Assembly (NCBI GenBank): GCA_050733935.1
Contig: JBOHUC010000176.1
Span: 1-64,000, forward strand
DNA from: JBOHUC01 sp050733935
GTDB taxonomy: Bacteria > Eisenbacteria > RBG-16-71-46 > DASYSL01
DNA: 64,000 nucleotides
Reading direction: 5' to 3'
Both the position numbers and the translations under genes were made by a program. Of the stretch, positions 1 to 7,714 are shown in pieces. The notes below the pieces were generated by a model. It did no database searches. It was not told the DNA's origin and saw only the letters and a list, made by a program, of their open reading frames with translations. How positions within the stretch are numbered: position 1 is the stretch's first letter; every line of letters starts with the position of its first letter.

Positions 1-31
1 ATGTTCCACCGGCGGAGTTCGAACAGACCTA

Positions 32-127
32 CTACGAGCGCCAGTCATCTCCAGTCGAGACGGCGGCACTCAGATAACCGAGTCTCCGAAGAACCCGGCG
101 CGGTTCAAACCATATTCCCACTCTCAC
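32..127 (-). pseudogene. Duplicated gene-start remnant, 31 codons
   Basis: A GTG at 127 follows a strong GGGAGG ribosome-binding site and opens a 31-codon frame ending at TAG (32-34). Its first seven codons read MRVGIWF, against MRMGTWF at the start of the membrane-protein gene at 4354-4764, and the DNA upstream of both starts is similar (repeat copies 1 and 2). After codon seven the similarity stops. The simplest reading is a duplicated leader plus start codon whose coding part was lost or replaced. It could also be a real micro-gene; nothing beyond the good ribosome-binding site supports that. Confidence 0.35.
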
Positions 128-260
128 CTCCCTTCGCGATTCTAAGGGTCGTTCGGGTGGCGATTGGATGACACCTGAGAGTCCCTCTCAAGCCTCTCCT
201 GTCCCTTCCTGGCCTCGGAGAACGAACGCCCCAATCGGCGTAACCGATCGTTTGTCCGAC
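117..260. repeat. Interspersed repeat R1, copy 1
   Basis: About 145 bases here match 4754-4919 with scattered differences. The best-kept core is the 20-mer GCCTCTCCTGTCCCTTCCTG followed by a block ending CCCCAATCGGCGTAACCGAT. This copy has lost the right arm of the hairpin kept in copies 2 and 3. It lies directly downstream of the gene at 264-1901 and covers the ribosome-binding site and start of the 127-32 frame. Confidence 0.8.
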
Positions 261-263
261 GCT

Positions 264-1901
264 TCAGGGTCGGACGATTGCGAGCTTCCTCGTCCACGCG
301 CCGGAGCGAACGATGTAGAGCCCGGGCGAGCCGGGTGCGGTGAAGCGGACCGTTTCGCCGGCCGCTCTCCCCGCGGGCAGCGTCAGGATGCGCCGGCCGT
401 CGATGCCGAACACCTCGACCGGCGCGGCGCCGATCGAACGGACGCTGATCGTGCTGCCGGCAATCGCGGGATTCGGAGCGAGGAGCTCCACCCTGATCCC
501 CGGGGCCGGCGTCGGGACGTCCACGAGGCCGTCCTGGCGGTAGACGACGGACGTGATGTCGAAGTAGCGGGAGAAGTCCCGCCATGCGTCGCCGACGACG
601 TAGACCCGTCGGTCGGTCCCGACGCGGACGTGGTAGGCGATGTCGGTGCGCCCCTCCGGCGCCGCCCACGACACAGTCCAGACGTGGTTGCCCGCGCCGT
701 CGTACTTCGAGGTCAGATACTGCATGTCCTCGTTGACGTCGAACGCGTGGCCGGTCACGTACGCCGCTCCCTCGTCGTCGACGGCGAGGTCGTTGCCCTC
801 GGCCGAATAGAATCCCCCGCGCTGGCTGCGGACCCACAGCCGCTCGCCGTCCGGGGTGTACTTGAGGAGCGTCATGGCGTTCTGGGAGCCGTTCTCCCAA
901 GCGGCCCCGGCCACGAACAGGTTGCCGTCGGGAGAGAGCTCGACTCCCGCACCGTAGTCGCCCGTGCTCTGGCCGCTGTAGACGTCGGACCAGACAAGAA
1001 CGCCGTTGCGGCTGAGCTTGACGGTCAGCAGGCTCGTATGGCCGAACGTCGGTGCGTACTGGGCAAGGGCGTACGTGTTGCCTGCGCCGTCGACGGTGAG
1101 ATCGATCACCTCCTCGACGTTCGATCGACCGTGCAGGGTCCACTCCCAGCGAAGCGCCCCGTCGGGCGCGTACGACAGGACGTAGACGTCGAGGTCCCCG
1201 GGCTGCGTGTAGCCGCCCAGCACGACGTTCCCGTCCCCGTCGAGCGCCATGGCGAAGGCCGCATCCGCCGACTGCCCGGTCGGCTGCCCGTGGGTCCGGC
1301 TCCACAGGAGCTGTCCCTCCAGGTCGTACTTGAGGAGGAGCACGTCGAAACCCTCACCGATCCACGTTGCCCCGGTCACGTAGACGAAGCCCGCCGGATC
1401 GAGAACGATCGCAGCCGGCTGCACGTTGCCGCCGCTCCCGCGATAGCGATGCTCCCAGAGGAGATCGCCCCCGGGGCTGTACTTCAACGTGACGGCGTCG
1501 ACCAGGATGTGCTCCGGCCCGGTGACCGGGTCGTGGGGCACGTACTGGTACGAGTGGCCGCTGACGTAGACGTTGCCCGCCGCGTCCACGGCGACCGCCT
1601 GCGCGACATCGCTCTGGTTCGCGCCGCCGACGAATCCCTCGTAGATTCTCGACCAGGCCTCGGTGCCGTCCGGGGAGTACTTGATCGTGATGTATCCCGT
1701 CCCCTGGACGTTCACGGTGGTGCCGCCGACGACGTACAGAAATCCGTTCTGGACCGCGACATCGCGGACCTGCTCGAGTTCGCTGCCGGGTCCGTTGTAG
1801 GAGGACGTCCAGTCGATCACCGGCGAGGCTGCGAAGGCGATCGTTCCCGAGAGAGTCCCTTGGAGAAAAGCGGCCGCAACCGCGGCTCCGAACGCATTCA
1901 T
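264..1901 (-). CDS. Secreted beta-propeller (SBBP-like) protein with sorting tail
   Basis: 545 residues. A signal peptide covers about residues 1-24. The body is built of repeated 45-55 residue blades that each carry a D-x-x-G-N-x-Y/V-V-x-G-x-T/Y strand (DAAGNVYVSG, DPAGFVYVTG and similar) and a W-x-R/H strand, the pattern of SBBP/NHL-like propellers that often form extracellular binding surfaces. The last 80 or so residues hold APNP, a GIDGRR turn and GLYIVRSG before a basic end, which is the FlgD-like sorting tail seen in eight other proteins here. An AGGAGGT site lies 5-6 bases before the ATG. The ligand cannot be told from sequence. Repeat R1 copy 1 begins just past the stop. Confidence 0.85.
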   Translation of the reverse strand: MNAFGAAVAAAFLQGTLSGTIAFAASPVIDWTSSYNGPGSELEQVRDVAVQNGFLYVVGGTTVNVQGTGYITIKYSPDGTEAWSRIYEGFVGGANQSDVAQAVAVDAAGNVYVSGHSYQYVPHDPVTGPEHILVDAVTLKYSPGGDLLWEHRYRGSGGNVQPAAIVLDPAGFVYVTGATWIGEGFDVLLLKYDLEGQLLWSRTHGQPTGQSADAAFAMALDGDGNVVLGGYTQPGDLDVYVLSYAPDGALRWEWTLHGRSNVEEVIDLTVDGAGNTYALAQYAPTFGHTSLLTVKLSRNGVLVWSDVYSGQSTGDYGAGVELSPDGNLFVAGAAWENGSQNAMTLLKYTPDGERLWVRSQRGGFYSAEGNDLAVDDEGAAYVTGHAFDVNEDMQYLTSKYDGAGNHVWTVSWAAPEGRTDIAYHVRVGTDRRVYVVGDAWRDFSRYFDITSVVYRQDGLVDVPTPAPGIRVELLAPNPAIAGSTISVRSIGAAPVEVFGIDGRRILTLPAGRAAGETVRFTAPGSPGLYIVRSGAWTRKLAIVRP

Positions 1902-2386
1902 CTTCGACCTCCTGCCGAAAGGCGCGTGCCGGAGAGCCCTGACCGCACGGCCTTGGTGCCGAAACCGTTCCCTTCGACGTAGAATGCCGCCGGCCCGTCG
2001 GTGCGCCGGTGCGCTGCGGGAATGAACTCCCCTGCTTGGTCACACGAGAGCGGTGGATCGTTACGATGAAATCGAGCCGAGGTCGGTGTTCCTTCCTAAA
2101 TCGCCCCACGACGCGGCCACCGTAGTAGCCGCGTATGGGCCGCGGACAAGACTCAGGGCATGCAAGCAGTGAGGGGGCTGCCAGCAACATGAGGGTGGGA
2201 ACATGAAGCGGCGTGGTCATGGTCCGAGGCGTCCTTCCGGCGCTGGAGCGAAAGACCGGCATCCGTGTGCGCGCATCATTCGGCGCTGAGCGTGCGCATC
2301 GAGACCGGGTGCCGGCCTGCTCTCCCGAAATAGTTGCGGTCGGATCTGGGGCAGATCCATGTTCGTCAGGTGGTGCCCAAGTTCGT
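1902..2386. other. 485-base gap with no convincing gene
   Basis: Only frames without support cross this stretch. One minus-strand frame from the ATG at 2220 starts with a lipoprotein-like hydrophobic run, but it continues out of frame into the gene at 264-1901 and is rejected. The promoter of that gene should lie in the first 100 or so bases; no clear -35/-10 pair was recognised. Confidence 0.5.
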
Positions 2387-2779
2387 TCACCTCTTCGGGA
2401 TCAGCGGGCACTCGAAGCGGCGGACGACGGGGCCGATCGTGATCTCGCCCCGACTCGCCGCGGCGAGCAGGTCGTCCGCGTTCGTGAACTGGACGGGCGC
2501 AATCGTCACGAAGGTAACCTCCCTCACGGCCCAACGGCCACCGCGATAGCCGGGGCTGCCAGGCCCCGCGTCCGAGACGGCCGACAGGCTGCCGCCGAGC
2601 TGGTAGAGGTCGTTGAACGGACCGCGCTCGGGCAGCTCCGTCGGCGTCCCGACGGTCGCGAAGAGCCGGTCGTCGGCATAGATCATCCCGCCCGGCGGAC
2701 CGACCTGCGCCGACACCGGCAACGCGGCGAGGATGAGGAGCAGGAATCCTGCGGCGAGGGCATGGAAAGTCCGACACAT
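2387..2779 (-). CDS. Small secreted protein, family not recognised
   Basis: 130 residues with a clear signal peptide (about residues 1-24, ending PVSAQ). The mature part is about 105 residues, has one Cys near its end (FECPLIP), and contains a G-rich segment followed by a regular alternating stretch compatible with beta strands. An AGGAGGA site precedes the ATG by about 8 bases. The leader and first two codons are duplicated at 2898-2935. It is divergent from the sigma-factor gene, so the two may share a regulatory region. No function is assigned. Confidence 0.7.
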   Translation of the reverse strand: MCRTFHALAAGFLLLILAALPVSAQVGPPGGMIYADDRLFATVGTPTELPERGPFNDLYQLGGSLSAVSDAGPGSPGYRGGRWAVREVTFVTIAPVQFTNADDLLAAASRGEITIGPVVRRFECPLIPKR

Positions 2780-2811
2780 TCTGGCATCCTCCTTCGTAGG
2801 ATGTTCGCGGC
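2773..2811. repeat. Leader repeat R2, copy A
   Basis: This 39-base stretch holds the ribosome-binding site and ATG-TGT start of the gene at 2387-2779. It matches 2898-2935 at most positions; both end in TTCGCGGC and have a small TCCT/AGGA-type hairpin around TCGT. Confidence 0.7.
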
Positions 2812-2877
2812 AGCGCGCGTCCCGCGGTAGTACGGGGCGCTCCTCCGCCGATCCCCATACGGAGAACCGGCCGCACG

Positions 2878-3501
2878 GTGACTACCCCCCGCGACGTGAC
2901 ACATCCGGGTTCCTCCCTCGTAGGGAGTTCGCGGCGTCCACCCTTGGAACGCAGCCTGCGTGAGGGCGTGCGCGCGCGGGATCGTGTGGCGCTCTCCGCC
3001 TTCTACGAGCGCTACTTCGAGGAGGTCTACGCGTTGACATTTCGGCTCCTCGGCGTCCGCGAAGCCGCCGAGGACGTCACCCAGGACGTGTTCGTCAAGG
3101 TCCATCGTGCGGCTGACCGGCTGGACGCCGCGCGCGACCCCATGCCCTGGCTCGCGTCGATCGTGTGGAACTCCTGTCGCGACCATTGGCGTTCGGCACC
3201 ACAACGGATGCAACGGCGCAGCGCCGACGTCACCGCGCCCGGCGTTGCCGCTGTCCTCGCCGCCGACGGGAGCGATCCGGCACAGGAGTTCCAGCAGGCG
3301 GAGCGCGAGCGGATCGTTCAGGGCGCGCTCTGCGAGCTCCCCGAGAGCCTGCGCGCGGTCGTCGTCCTTCATGACTTCGCAGGGCTCGACCTGAGCGAGG
3401 TCGCAGGCGCGATGGGCGTGAGCCACGCGGCCGCACGGAAGCGGCACTCGCGGGCCCTCGACCGTCTCGGCGAGCTCCTTCGCGTGAGGCTGGAATCATG
3501 A
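2878..3501 (+). CDS. ECF-type RNA polymerase sigma factor
   Basis: 207 residues from GTG 2878. Sigma region 2 runs about residues 38-105: FYERYFEEVYALTFRLLG, then AEDVTQDVFVKV, which is the core-binding helix signature, then a tryptophan-containing WLASIVWN promoter-melting segment. Region 4 runs about 145-200 (ELPESLRAVVVLHDF, then a helix-turn-helix LSEVAGAMGVSHAAARKR). There is no region 1 or 3, as expected for ECF. The start is uncertain: TTG 2944 and GTG 2968 are in frame, and repeat R2 copy B lies inside the first 20 codons. Its stop overlaps the ATG of the FecR-like gene, so the two are translationally coupled and probably form a sigma/regulator pair. Confidence 0.88.
   Translation: MTTPRDVTHPGSSLVGSSRRPPLERSLREGVRARDRVALSAFYERYFEEVYALTFRLLGVREAAEDVTQDVFVKVHRAADRLDAARDPMPWLASIVWNSCRDHWRSAPQRMQRRSADVTAPGVAAVLAADGSDPAQEFQQAERERIVQGALCELPESLRAVVVLHDFAGLDLSEVAGAMGVSHAAARKRHSRALDRLGELLRVRLES
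2898..2935. repeat. Leader repeat R2, copy B
   Basis: Matches copy A (2773-2811) in the same orientation. On the minus strand it too has a GGGAGGA site followed by ATG-TGT (start at 2904), but the frame that follows is unrelated to the small secreted protein. It overlaps the 5' end of the sigma-factor frame. Confidence 0.6.
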
Positions 3502-4292
3502 GCGGCCCTCGTCCGGACGTGCGCGAGCAGGCCCGCGCCGCGATCCGAGGCCTGTCGTCCCCGGCCGCCGATCCGGGATTCCGTGAGCGTCTGGGACAAC
3601 AATTCGCCGAGGGCGACCTGCCCCTGGCGGAGCAACCGCGCGCAGCGCGCCTCCGACCGTGGCTGGCCGCGGCGGCTGTCGTGCTCGGAGTCTTCGCCAC
3701 CTTCCTCCTCTTCACGGAACACGGTCCGAGCTGGCAGGTCGCGAACCGGCGGGCCGAGGGGACGGTGGAAGTCGACGGCGTCGTGGTCCCACATTCGCAG
3801 CTCGCGGAGCGGGCGCTCCGCCCGGGCACGCGAATCCGCGTCCTCGCGGCGCCGGACCTCGAACTCGTGCTTCCGGGAACGGTCGCGCTCCAGATCACGC
3901 CCGGAACCGAGATGACGCTTCCGGGCCTCCCGCGCTCGCTCGGTCGGCGGGGCGTGGTGTCCGAATTCGTCTCCGGCGAGGCGCGGGTCACGAGCGGGGC
4001 CGGATTTGCGGGCGCGCGTTTCCGGTTCCGCACGCCGGAGGCACACGTCGAGGTGACCGGGACGACACTCGCGGTGATCCGCGATTCCGTCGCGACATGC
4101 GTCTGCGTCTTCGAGGGTACGGTCCGCATGGGCCTTTCGCCCGACGCTCTCACGCCGGTTGCGGCGGGATCTCGCCGGTCCATCTACCGCGACGGCCGGC
4201 CCCCGTTCACAGAGGAGATCCGACCGATGGAGCGCATGAAACTCGACATGCTGCGAGATCGGGGCGTGGAGCTCATGGGACCCATCGAATAG
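3498..4292 (+). CDS. FecR-like membrane protein, probable regulator of the adjacent sigma factor
   Basis: 264 residues. An N-terminal cytoplasmic part of about 50 residues (RAAIRGLSSPAADPGFRERL) is followed by one membrane span at about 53-72 and an outer part with a FecR-type core: repeated short beta strands and the PEAHVEVTGTTLAVIRD segment that typifies FecR, then a strand VCVFEGTVRMG. FecR proteins hold or activate a partner ECF factor in response to an outside cue; that role is inferred from the ATGA overlap with the sigma gene. No TonB-dependent receptor is nearby, so this is not a classical siderophore circuit. Confidence 0.75.
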   Translation: MSGPRPDVREQARAAIRGLSSPAADPGFRERLGQQFAEGDLPLAEQPRAARLRPWLAAAAVVLGVFATFLLFTEHGPSWQVANRRAEGTVEVDGVVVPHSQLAERALRPGTRIRVLAAPDLELVLPGTVALQITPGTEMTLPGLPRSLGRRGVVSEFVSGEARVTSGAGFAGARFRFRTPEAHVEVTGTTLAVIRDSVATCVCVFEGTVRMGLSPDALTPVAAGSRRSIYRDGRPPFTEEIRPMERMKLDMLRDRGVELMGPIE

Positions 4293-4298
4293 ACGGTT

Positions 4299-4315
4299 GT
4301 CGGCGGCTCGCCGAC
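4299..4315 (+). terminator. Hairpin after the sigma/FecR-like pair
   Basis: Perfect 7-bp stem GTCGGCG / CGCCGAC with a GCT loop, starting 7 bases past the stop codon. There is no T-run after it, so it may be a weak terminator or an mRNA 3'-end stabiliser. Confidence 0.4.
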
Positions 4316-4353
4316 GAGGAAGGAGTCAGGGGGGCAAAGCTGGATCCTTGGAA

Positions 4354-4764
4354 CTAACTTGATGGCGGATGTTGGAAGTACACGCGGCGCGTCATGGGGG
4401 CGAGCAGCAGGAGAACAACGACAGAGTTGATGCCCACCGACAACCAGGCTTGCGTAACTCCGACCGAGACTTCCCAAAGACTTCCAAGAATTCCGACGGA
4501 GTAGGCAGCGGTGGCGGCGCGCCAAGCCCACGGACGCCGCTGGAGGGAAGACCAGGCCAGTGCCGCAAGAAAGGCCGCAAGGCTGCCCAAGAACACGGCC
4601 AGCCAGGGCCCAAGGACTTCGACCATCAGTCGACCGCCAGGGGTCCGAGCCAGGGCACCTGCCGGCCCGCCGGCGAGAAGATAGGTCGTCATCCCGACGA
4701 GAACGATGCTTCCAAGTGCGTGGATGACGGTCAGAATTCGAACGAACCACGTACCCATTCTCAT
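4354..4764 (-). CDS. Small four-helix membrane protein, family not recognised
   Basis: 136 residues from the ATG at 4764, chosen because GAAGGG lies just upstream and the product starts directly with a hydrophobic helix. The longer frame to 4905 only adds translation of repeat R1. Hydrophobic segments lie at about 8-30, 47-68, 75-95 and 100-120, joined by short loops; the end is a short basic tail. No catalytic motif is visible. The gene stands alone, convergent with the sigma/FecR-like pair. The start region is duplicated at 117-127. Confidence 0.65.
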   Translation of the reverse strand: MRMGTWFVRILTVIHALGSIVLVGMTTYLLAGGPAGALARTPGGRLMVEVLGPWLAVFLGSLAAFLAALAWSSLQRRPWAWRAATAAYSVGILGSLWEVSVGVTQAWLSVGINSVVVLLLLAPMTRRVYFQHPPSS

Positions 4765-4919
4765 ACGCCCTTCGCGGCTCTGGTGGTCATACGGGTGACG
4801 ATTGGGTGACCCTTGAGAGTCCCGATCAGGCCTCTCCTGTCCCTTCCTGGCCTCGGAAAACGAACGCCCCAATCGGCGTAACCGATTAGGGCGCTTGTCC
4901 GCCAACGACTTCCCGGCTG
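4754..4919. repeat. Interspersed repeat R1, copy 2
   Basis: The longest R1 copy. It runs from the start codon region of the gene at 4354-4764 out to TTCCCGGCTG. It contains a 12-bp inverted repeat (4865-4876 with 4882-4893, loop CGTAA) with one mismatch. Read on the minus strand it is a hairpin followed by about 100 bases of leader and then the ribosome-binding site. The remaining 268 bases up to 5187 hold nothing I recognise. Confidence 0.8.
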
Positions 4920-5187
4920 CGACGGCGACTAGTGGCGGAGACTTTCGAGACCGCCCGATTCAACCACTCTCGCACCTCTCCGAGCCCGCATTTGTAACGG
5001 TTTACGGGGGTCTTCGCAAGACCCATGAGGCAACAACGCCGCCGGCACGAGCGCCGGCTCGGCGCAAAGCCCGCATCGCGGCCGGCTGTGCCATCCCGAG
5101 TGGCAGACTGTTACGATGGCGGGCCCAGGTGACTGGAGCTGAGCCGAGGCGAGAGATTCTTGCCTGGATGTTCGATGGCGAAATCCC

Positions 5188-6216
5188 ATGATGAGTGACG
5201 ACTTTCACAACATCGTCGCCTCCCTGGCGGCTGCGCACGGTTTTTCCGGCGCCGTACAGGTGACGCTCGATCGCTCCGCGGTCCTCGCGGAGGCGTTCGG
5301 AGAGGCGGATCGTTCGGCCGGGATCCGTAATACGGTCGAGACGCGCTTCGGAATCGCATCGGGGACGAAATTTGCCACCGCGCTTGCCGCCGGCGCGCTG
5401 ATCGATGACGGCGTCCTCGCACTCGAGGACAGGCTCGTCGATGTCATATCGACGCCGCTTCCGGGCGTTTCGGCGGCCGTGACGATCGGGCACCTGCTGA
5501 CGCACACCTCGGGTGTCTACGACTACCTCGACGAGGACGTGATCGGGGATACAGACCAGTTCAAGCTTCCGATCTCGCCATCCACGTTGCTCACGCCGCG
5601 CGACTACCTTCCGATGCTTCTCGCCGGGCCGGCCAAATTCGAGCCCGGCACGCGGTTCTCCTACTCGAACGGCGGCTACGTGCTGCTCGGACTCGCGCTC
5701 GAAGATGTCGCCGGATCTTCGTTTCACACGCTGGTCGAGGAGCGCGTGCTCCGCCCTTGTCGGATGGCGGACTCCGGTTTCTTTCGATTCGATCGACTTC
5801 CGCCCCGCACCGCGAACGGCTATGTCGAGATCGGGAATGGCAACTGGCGCACCAACGTCGACTCGCTGCCGATCATCGGGGGCCCCGATGGAGGGATGTT
5901 CGCCACGGTCGGGGACATCGATCGGCTCTGGCGCGGCTTCTTCGCCGCCGAGGTGCTCTCCCCTGAGCTGACCTCCGTGTTCATGGGGAAGGCCGCGACC
6001 GACGCCACAAAGCCGCACTCCCTTTACGGTCACGGCCATTGGATCCACGATGACGGCATCCGGCCGCTGCACTACATCGTCGGACAGGACGCGGGCGTAT
6101 CCTTCCGCTCGAACGCCTACGCGAACGGCACGATCGCGACGGTCGTGTCCAACACATCCAGAGGTGCCTGGCCGATGATCCGCTCGATCGACTCCTGGAT
6201 CCACTCAAGAACCTGA
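5188..6216 (+). CDS. Serine hydrolase of the class C beta-lactamase/esterase family
   Basis: 342 residues. Catalytic motifs are in order: S-x-x-K as SGTK at residues 58-61, Y-x-N as YSN at 159-161, and a GQDAG segment near 299-303 in the place of the third box. HTSG at 106-109 is the usual conserved turn. No signal peptide is visible, so it is probably cytoplasmic, more like the family's esterases than a periplasmic beta-lactamase or DD-peptidase. The ribosome-binding site is weak. It stands alone between repeat R1 copy 2 and the mercury-like operon, with which it is convergent. The substrate is unknown. Confidence 0.85.
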   Translation: MMSDDFHNIVASLAAAHGFSGAVQVTLDRSAVLAEAFGEADRSAGIRNTVETRFGIASGTKFATALAAGALIDDGVLALEDRLVDVISTPLPGVSAAVTIGHLLTHTSGVYDYLDEDVIGDTDQFKLPISPSTLLTPRDYLPMLLAGPAKFEPGTRFSYSNGGYVLLGLALEDVAGSSFHTLVEERVLRPCRMADSGFFRFDRLPPRTANGYVEIGNGNWRTNVDSLPIIGGPDGGMFATVGDIDRLWRGFFAAEVLSPELTSVFMGKAATDATKPHSLYGHGHWIHDDGIRPLHYIVGQDAGVSFRSNAYANGTIATVVSNTSRGAWPMIRSIDSWIHSRT

Positions 6217-6256
6217 GGAGCACACCCGCTGGCTCAGCGATTCGGCACGATCGCGC

Positions 6257-6940
6257 TCAGTTGCTGCTCGAGACGCGCCAACGCGACGCGCGCCGCCTCG
6301 ACCACGCGCCGGAAGCGCTTGCCAATTGATAGCCCGCGCTGCTGAGTGCCGCCGCAAGCACCGCCGGCGTCGGTCGGGCCCGCCCGGTCAGGTGCAACGT
6401 TGCCGACTCGCGATCGAAGTCGGCTTTGGCCGACTCGACCCCGGGAACTGAACGGAGCGCGGACTCGACGGACGCCTCGCATCCGGAGCAGGTCATGCCG
6501 TGGACTCCGATCGTGAGAACCGAGTCGGCGGATCCGACCTGACTCGAGCCCGACGAGGCGAGCGCGGAGAGGCGGCCAACGTAGTTCGGAAACGCCGCGA
6601 GGAGCAGCACGCAGACGCCCGCGATCCCGAGCACGACTCGGTTGAATCGGCGAAGGCCCGGGCGCGGCTTGGGACACGTGCCATCGGGGCCACAGGCCTC
6701 GGCGCGGCGTTCGTTCAGGTAGAGGCCGAGTGCGAGGAATGCGAGGGCTGCCACAAGAAAGGGCCAGCGAAAGCGCTCGAGCGCGACCGCCGCCCCACCC
6801 GCCGAGAATCCCAGTGCGATCGCCAGCAGTGGAATCCAGCAACACGCCGAGAACACCGCGGCGGCCATGACGGCGCTCGCGCCCGTCCACAGGCTCGATT
6901 TCAGGGTGCAGCCCTCGATCGCAGCGCCGTCTCGATCCAA
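6257..6940 (-). CDS. merTP: MerT-MerP-like fusion mercury transporter
   Basis: 227 residues. The MerT-like part has three hydrophobic helices; the vicinal pair Cys33-Cys34 (ACCWIPLLAIALG) lies in the first, and a second pair Cys83/Cys89 (EACGPDGTC) follows the second helix. This spacing closely matches the two Cys pairs of MerT. After the third helix comes a heavy-metal-associated domain with GMTCSGC (148-154) and the expected alpha/beta pattern, equivalent to MerP. In classical mer operons MerP picks up Hg(II) outside and passes it to MerT; fusing them tethers donor to channel. The likely start is TTG 6940, overlapping the upstream gene by 40 bases; no good ribosome-binding site is seen, so coupling is probable. 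Confidence 0.85.
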   Translation of the reverse strand: MDRDGAAIEGCTLKSSLWTGASAVMAAAVFSACCWIPLLAIALGFSAGGAAVALERFRWPFLVAALAFLALGLYLNERRAEACGPDGTCPKPRPGLRRFNRVVLGIAGVCVLLLAAFPNYVGRLSALASSGSSQVGSADSVLTIGVHGMTCSGCEASVESALRSVPGVESAKADFDRESATLHLTGRARPTPAVLAAALSSAGYQLASASGAWSRRRASRWRVSSSN

Positions 6941-7206
6941 ACGCGCGGCGGGACGCCCGAGTGGCCGTACACGCGGCAGCTCATGGCGTAATCAGTGCGG
7001 TTCCCGGCGTCCGGCTCGACGTCCCAGCCATTGACCCGAATCGTTGGTGAGCCAAGAAAGCCGAGGCGCACAGCCGCTTCCGGATTGGGGACTTCAATTT
7101 CCTGCACGGGGAGTTGCAGGCCGAGGTCGCGAACCACTTCACGAACCAGATCGACGGCGGCACCGTGATTCGGGCAGCCGGCAAAGTAGAGGACATCGAT
7201 TTGCAT
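6901..7206 (-). CDS. Thioredoxin-fold protein of mercury-type operons
   Basis: 101 residues from ATG 7206. It opens with a beta strand and the motif YFAGCPNH (Cys11), then a helix, and has GSPTIRVNG at 52-60, where SPT is the cis-proline loop of thioredoxin folds. A second Cys (77) sits in TDYAMSCRVYG. Short proteins with a GCPNH start are often found in mer-like gene sets, where a thiol relay or metal hand-off is suspected; this role is inferred from context. It lies 8 bases after the YHS-like gene and overlaps the MerTP-like gene. The longer upstream frame lacks the family start. Confidence 0.7.
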   Translation of the reverse strand: MQIDVLYFAGCPNHGAAVDLVREVVRDLGLQLPVQEIEVPNPEAAVRLGFLGSPTIRVNGWDVEPDAGNRTDYAMSCRVYGHSGVPPRVWIETALRSRAAP

Positions 7207-7214
7207 TCGACCAA

Positions 7215-7646
7215 TCAGTTCAGAAAGCGCGCCGGGTCGTTCCGAAGCTTGTCGGCGCAGGTTTCGCAGCAGGTGACGTAGTCGTTTGCGGCCACCTGTA
7301 CGTGCGGCCGATCCACATCCGAGGCGAAAACCACGCCGCTGACCGGACACTGGGTGAGTTGCCCGGTCTCAACGCCCGGCTGCGGCGTGAGGTCCTTCGG
7401 GTCGTATTTGACCTTGGTCGCGCAGGAGAAACGACAGCCGGCCATCGCGACATCGAACCGGCCGGACGGCCTTCCCGTCTGCGCCGCCGTCGATTGCGCT
7501 TTCGAAGGGTCCTCGCAGGCGGCGCCTGCGACCGAATTCGATGAAGTCGAACAGAACATCGAGCTGATTCCACCCGAAGCCCAGACCGTGTAGCCGCCGG
7601 CTGCAGCCAGCGCCAGAATGCCGAATCCAATCAGCGTGCGTCGCAT
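7215..7646 (-). CDS. Secreted or membrane-anchored Cys-rich YHS-like metal-binding protein
   Basis: 143 residues from ATG 7646 (GGAGGA site 7 bases upstream; the in-frame upstream start lacks one). A hydrophobic N-terminal segment (residues 4-24) serves as signal or anchor. Cysteines lie at 32, 44, 71 and 75, and a C-terminal YHS/TRASH-like module has CPVSG (100-104), CCETC (126-130) and NDPARFLN at the very end. Such modules bind soft metals. As the first gene after the MerR-type promoter it probably acts as an outer-face Hg(II) or similar metal binder; this is inference. Confidence 0.72.
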   Translation of the reverse strand: MRRTLIGFGILALAAAGGYTVWASGGISSMFCSTSSNSVAGAACEDPSKAQSTAAQTGRPSGRFDVAMAGCRFSCATKVKYDPKDLTPQPGVETGQLTQCPVSGVVFASDVDRPHVQVAANDYVTCCETCADKLRNDPARFLN

Positions 7647-7683
7647 TGTTCGTCCTCCGTTCCCTCTCACGGGCCACCCGGAA

Positions 7684-7714
7684 CGCTACACCCTGAACCT
7701 TGGTGCAAGGTCAA
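7684..7714 (-). promoter_or_regulatory. MerR-type operator/promoter of the mercury-like operon
   Basis: On the minus strand: a TTGACC -35 box (7714-7709), a long 19-20 base spacer, and a weak -10 around GTAGCG/TAGCGT. The spacer region holds a perfect dyad ACCTTG-CAC-CAAGGT (7697-7711). An over-long spacer with a central dyad is the hallmark of promoters activated by MerR-family proteins through DNA untwisting. The -35 box overlaps the stop codon of merR, so merR lies upstream in tandem, not divergent. Confidence 0.82.

Noticed and set aside
1354..2262. Possible lipoprotein starting at ATG 2220 on the minus strand
   Set aside because: The first 21 residues look like a lipoprotein signal, but the rest is unstructured and it runs out of frame into the propeller gene; ribosome-binding spacing is too long.
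4754..4919. Integron attC site
   Set aside because: The repeat has a hairpin and copies next to gene starts, but the paired R''/R' boxes (G-TTRRRY type) at its two ends are absent and no integrase is in the window.
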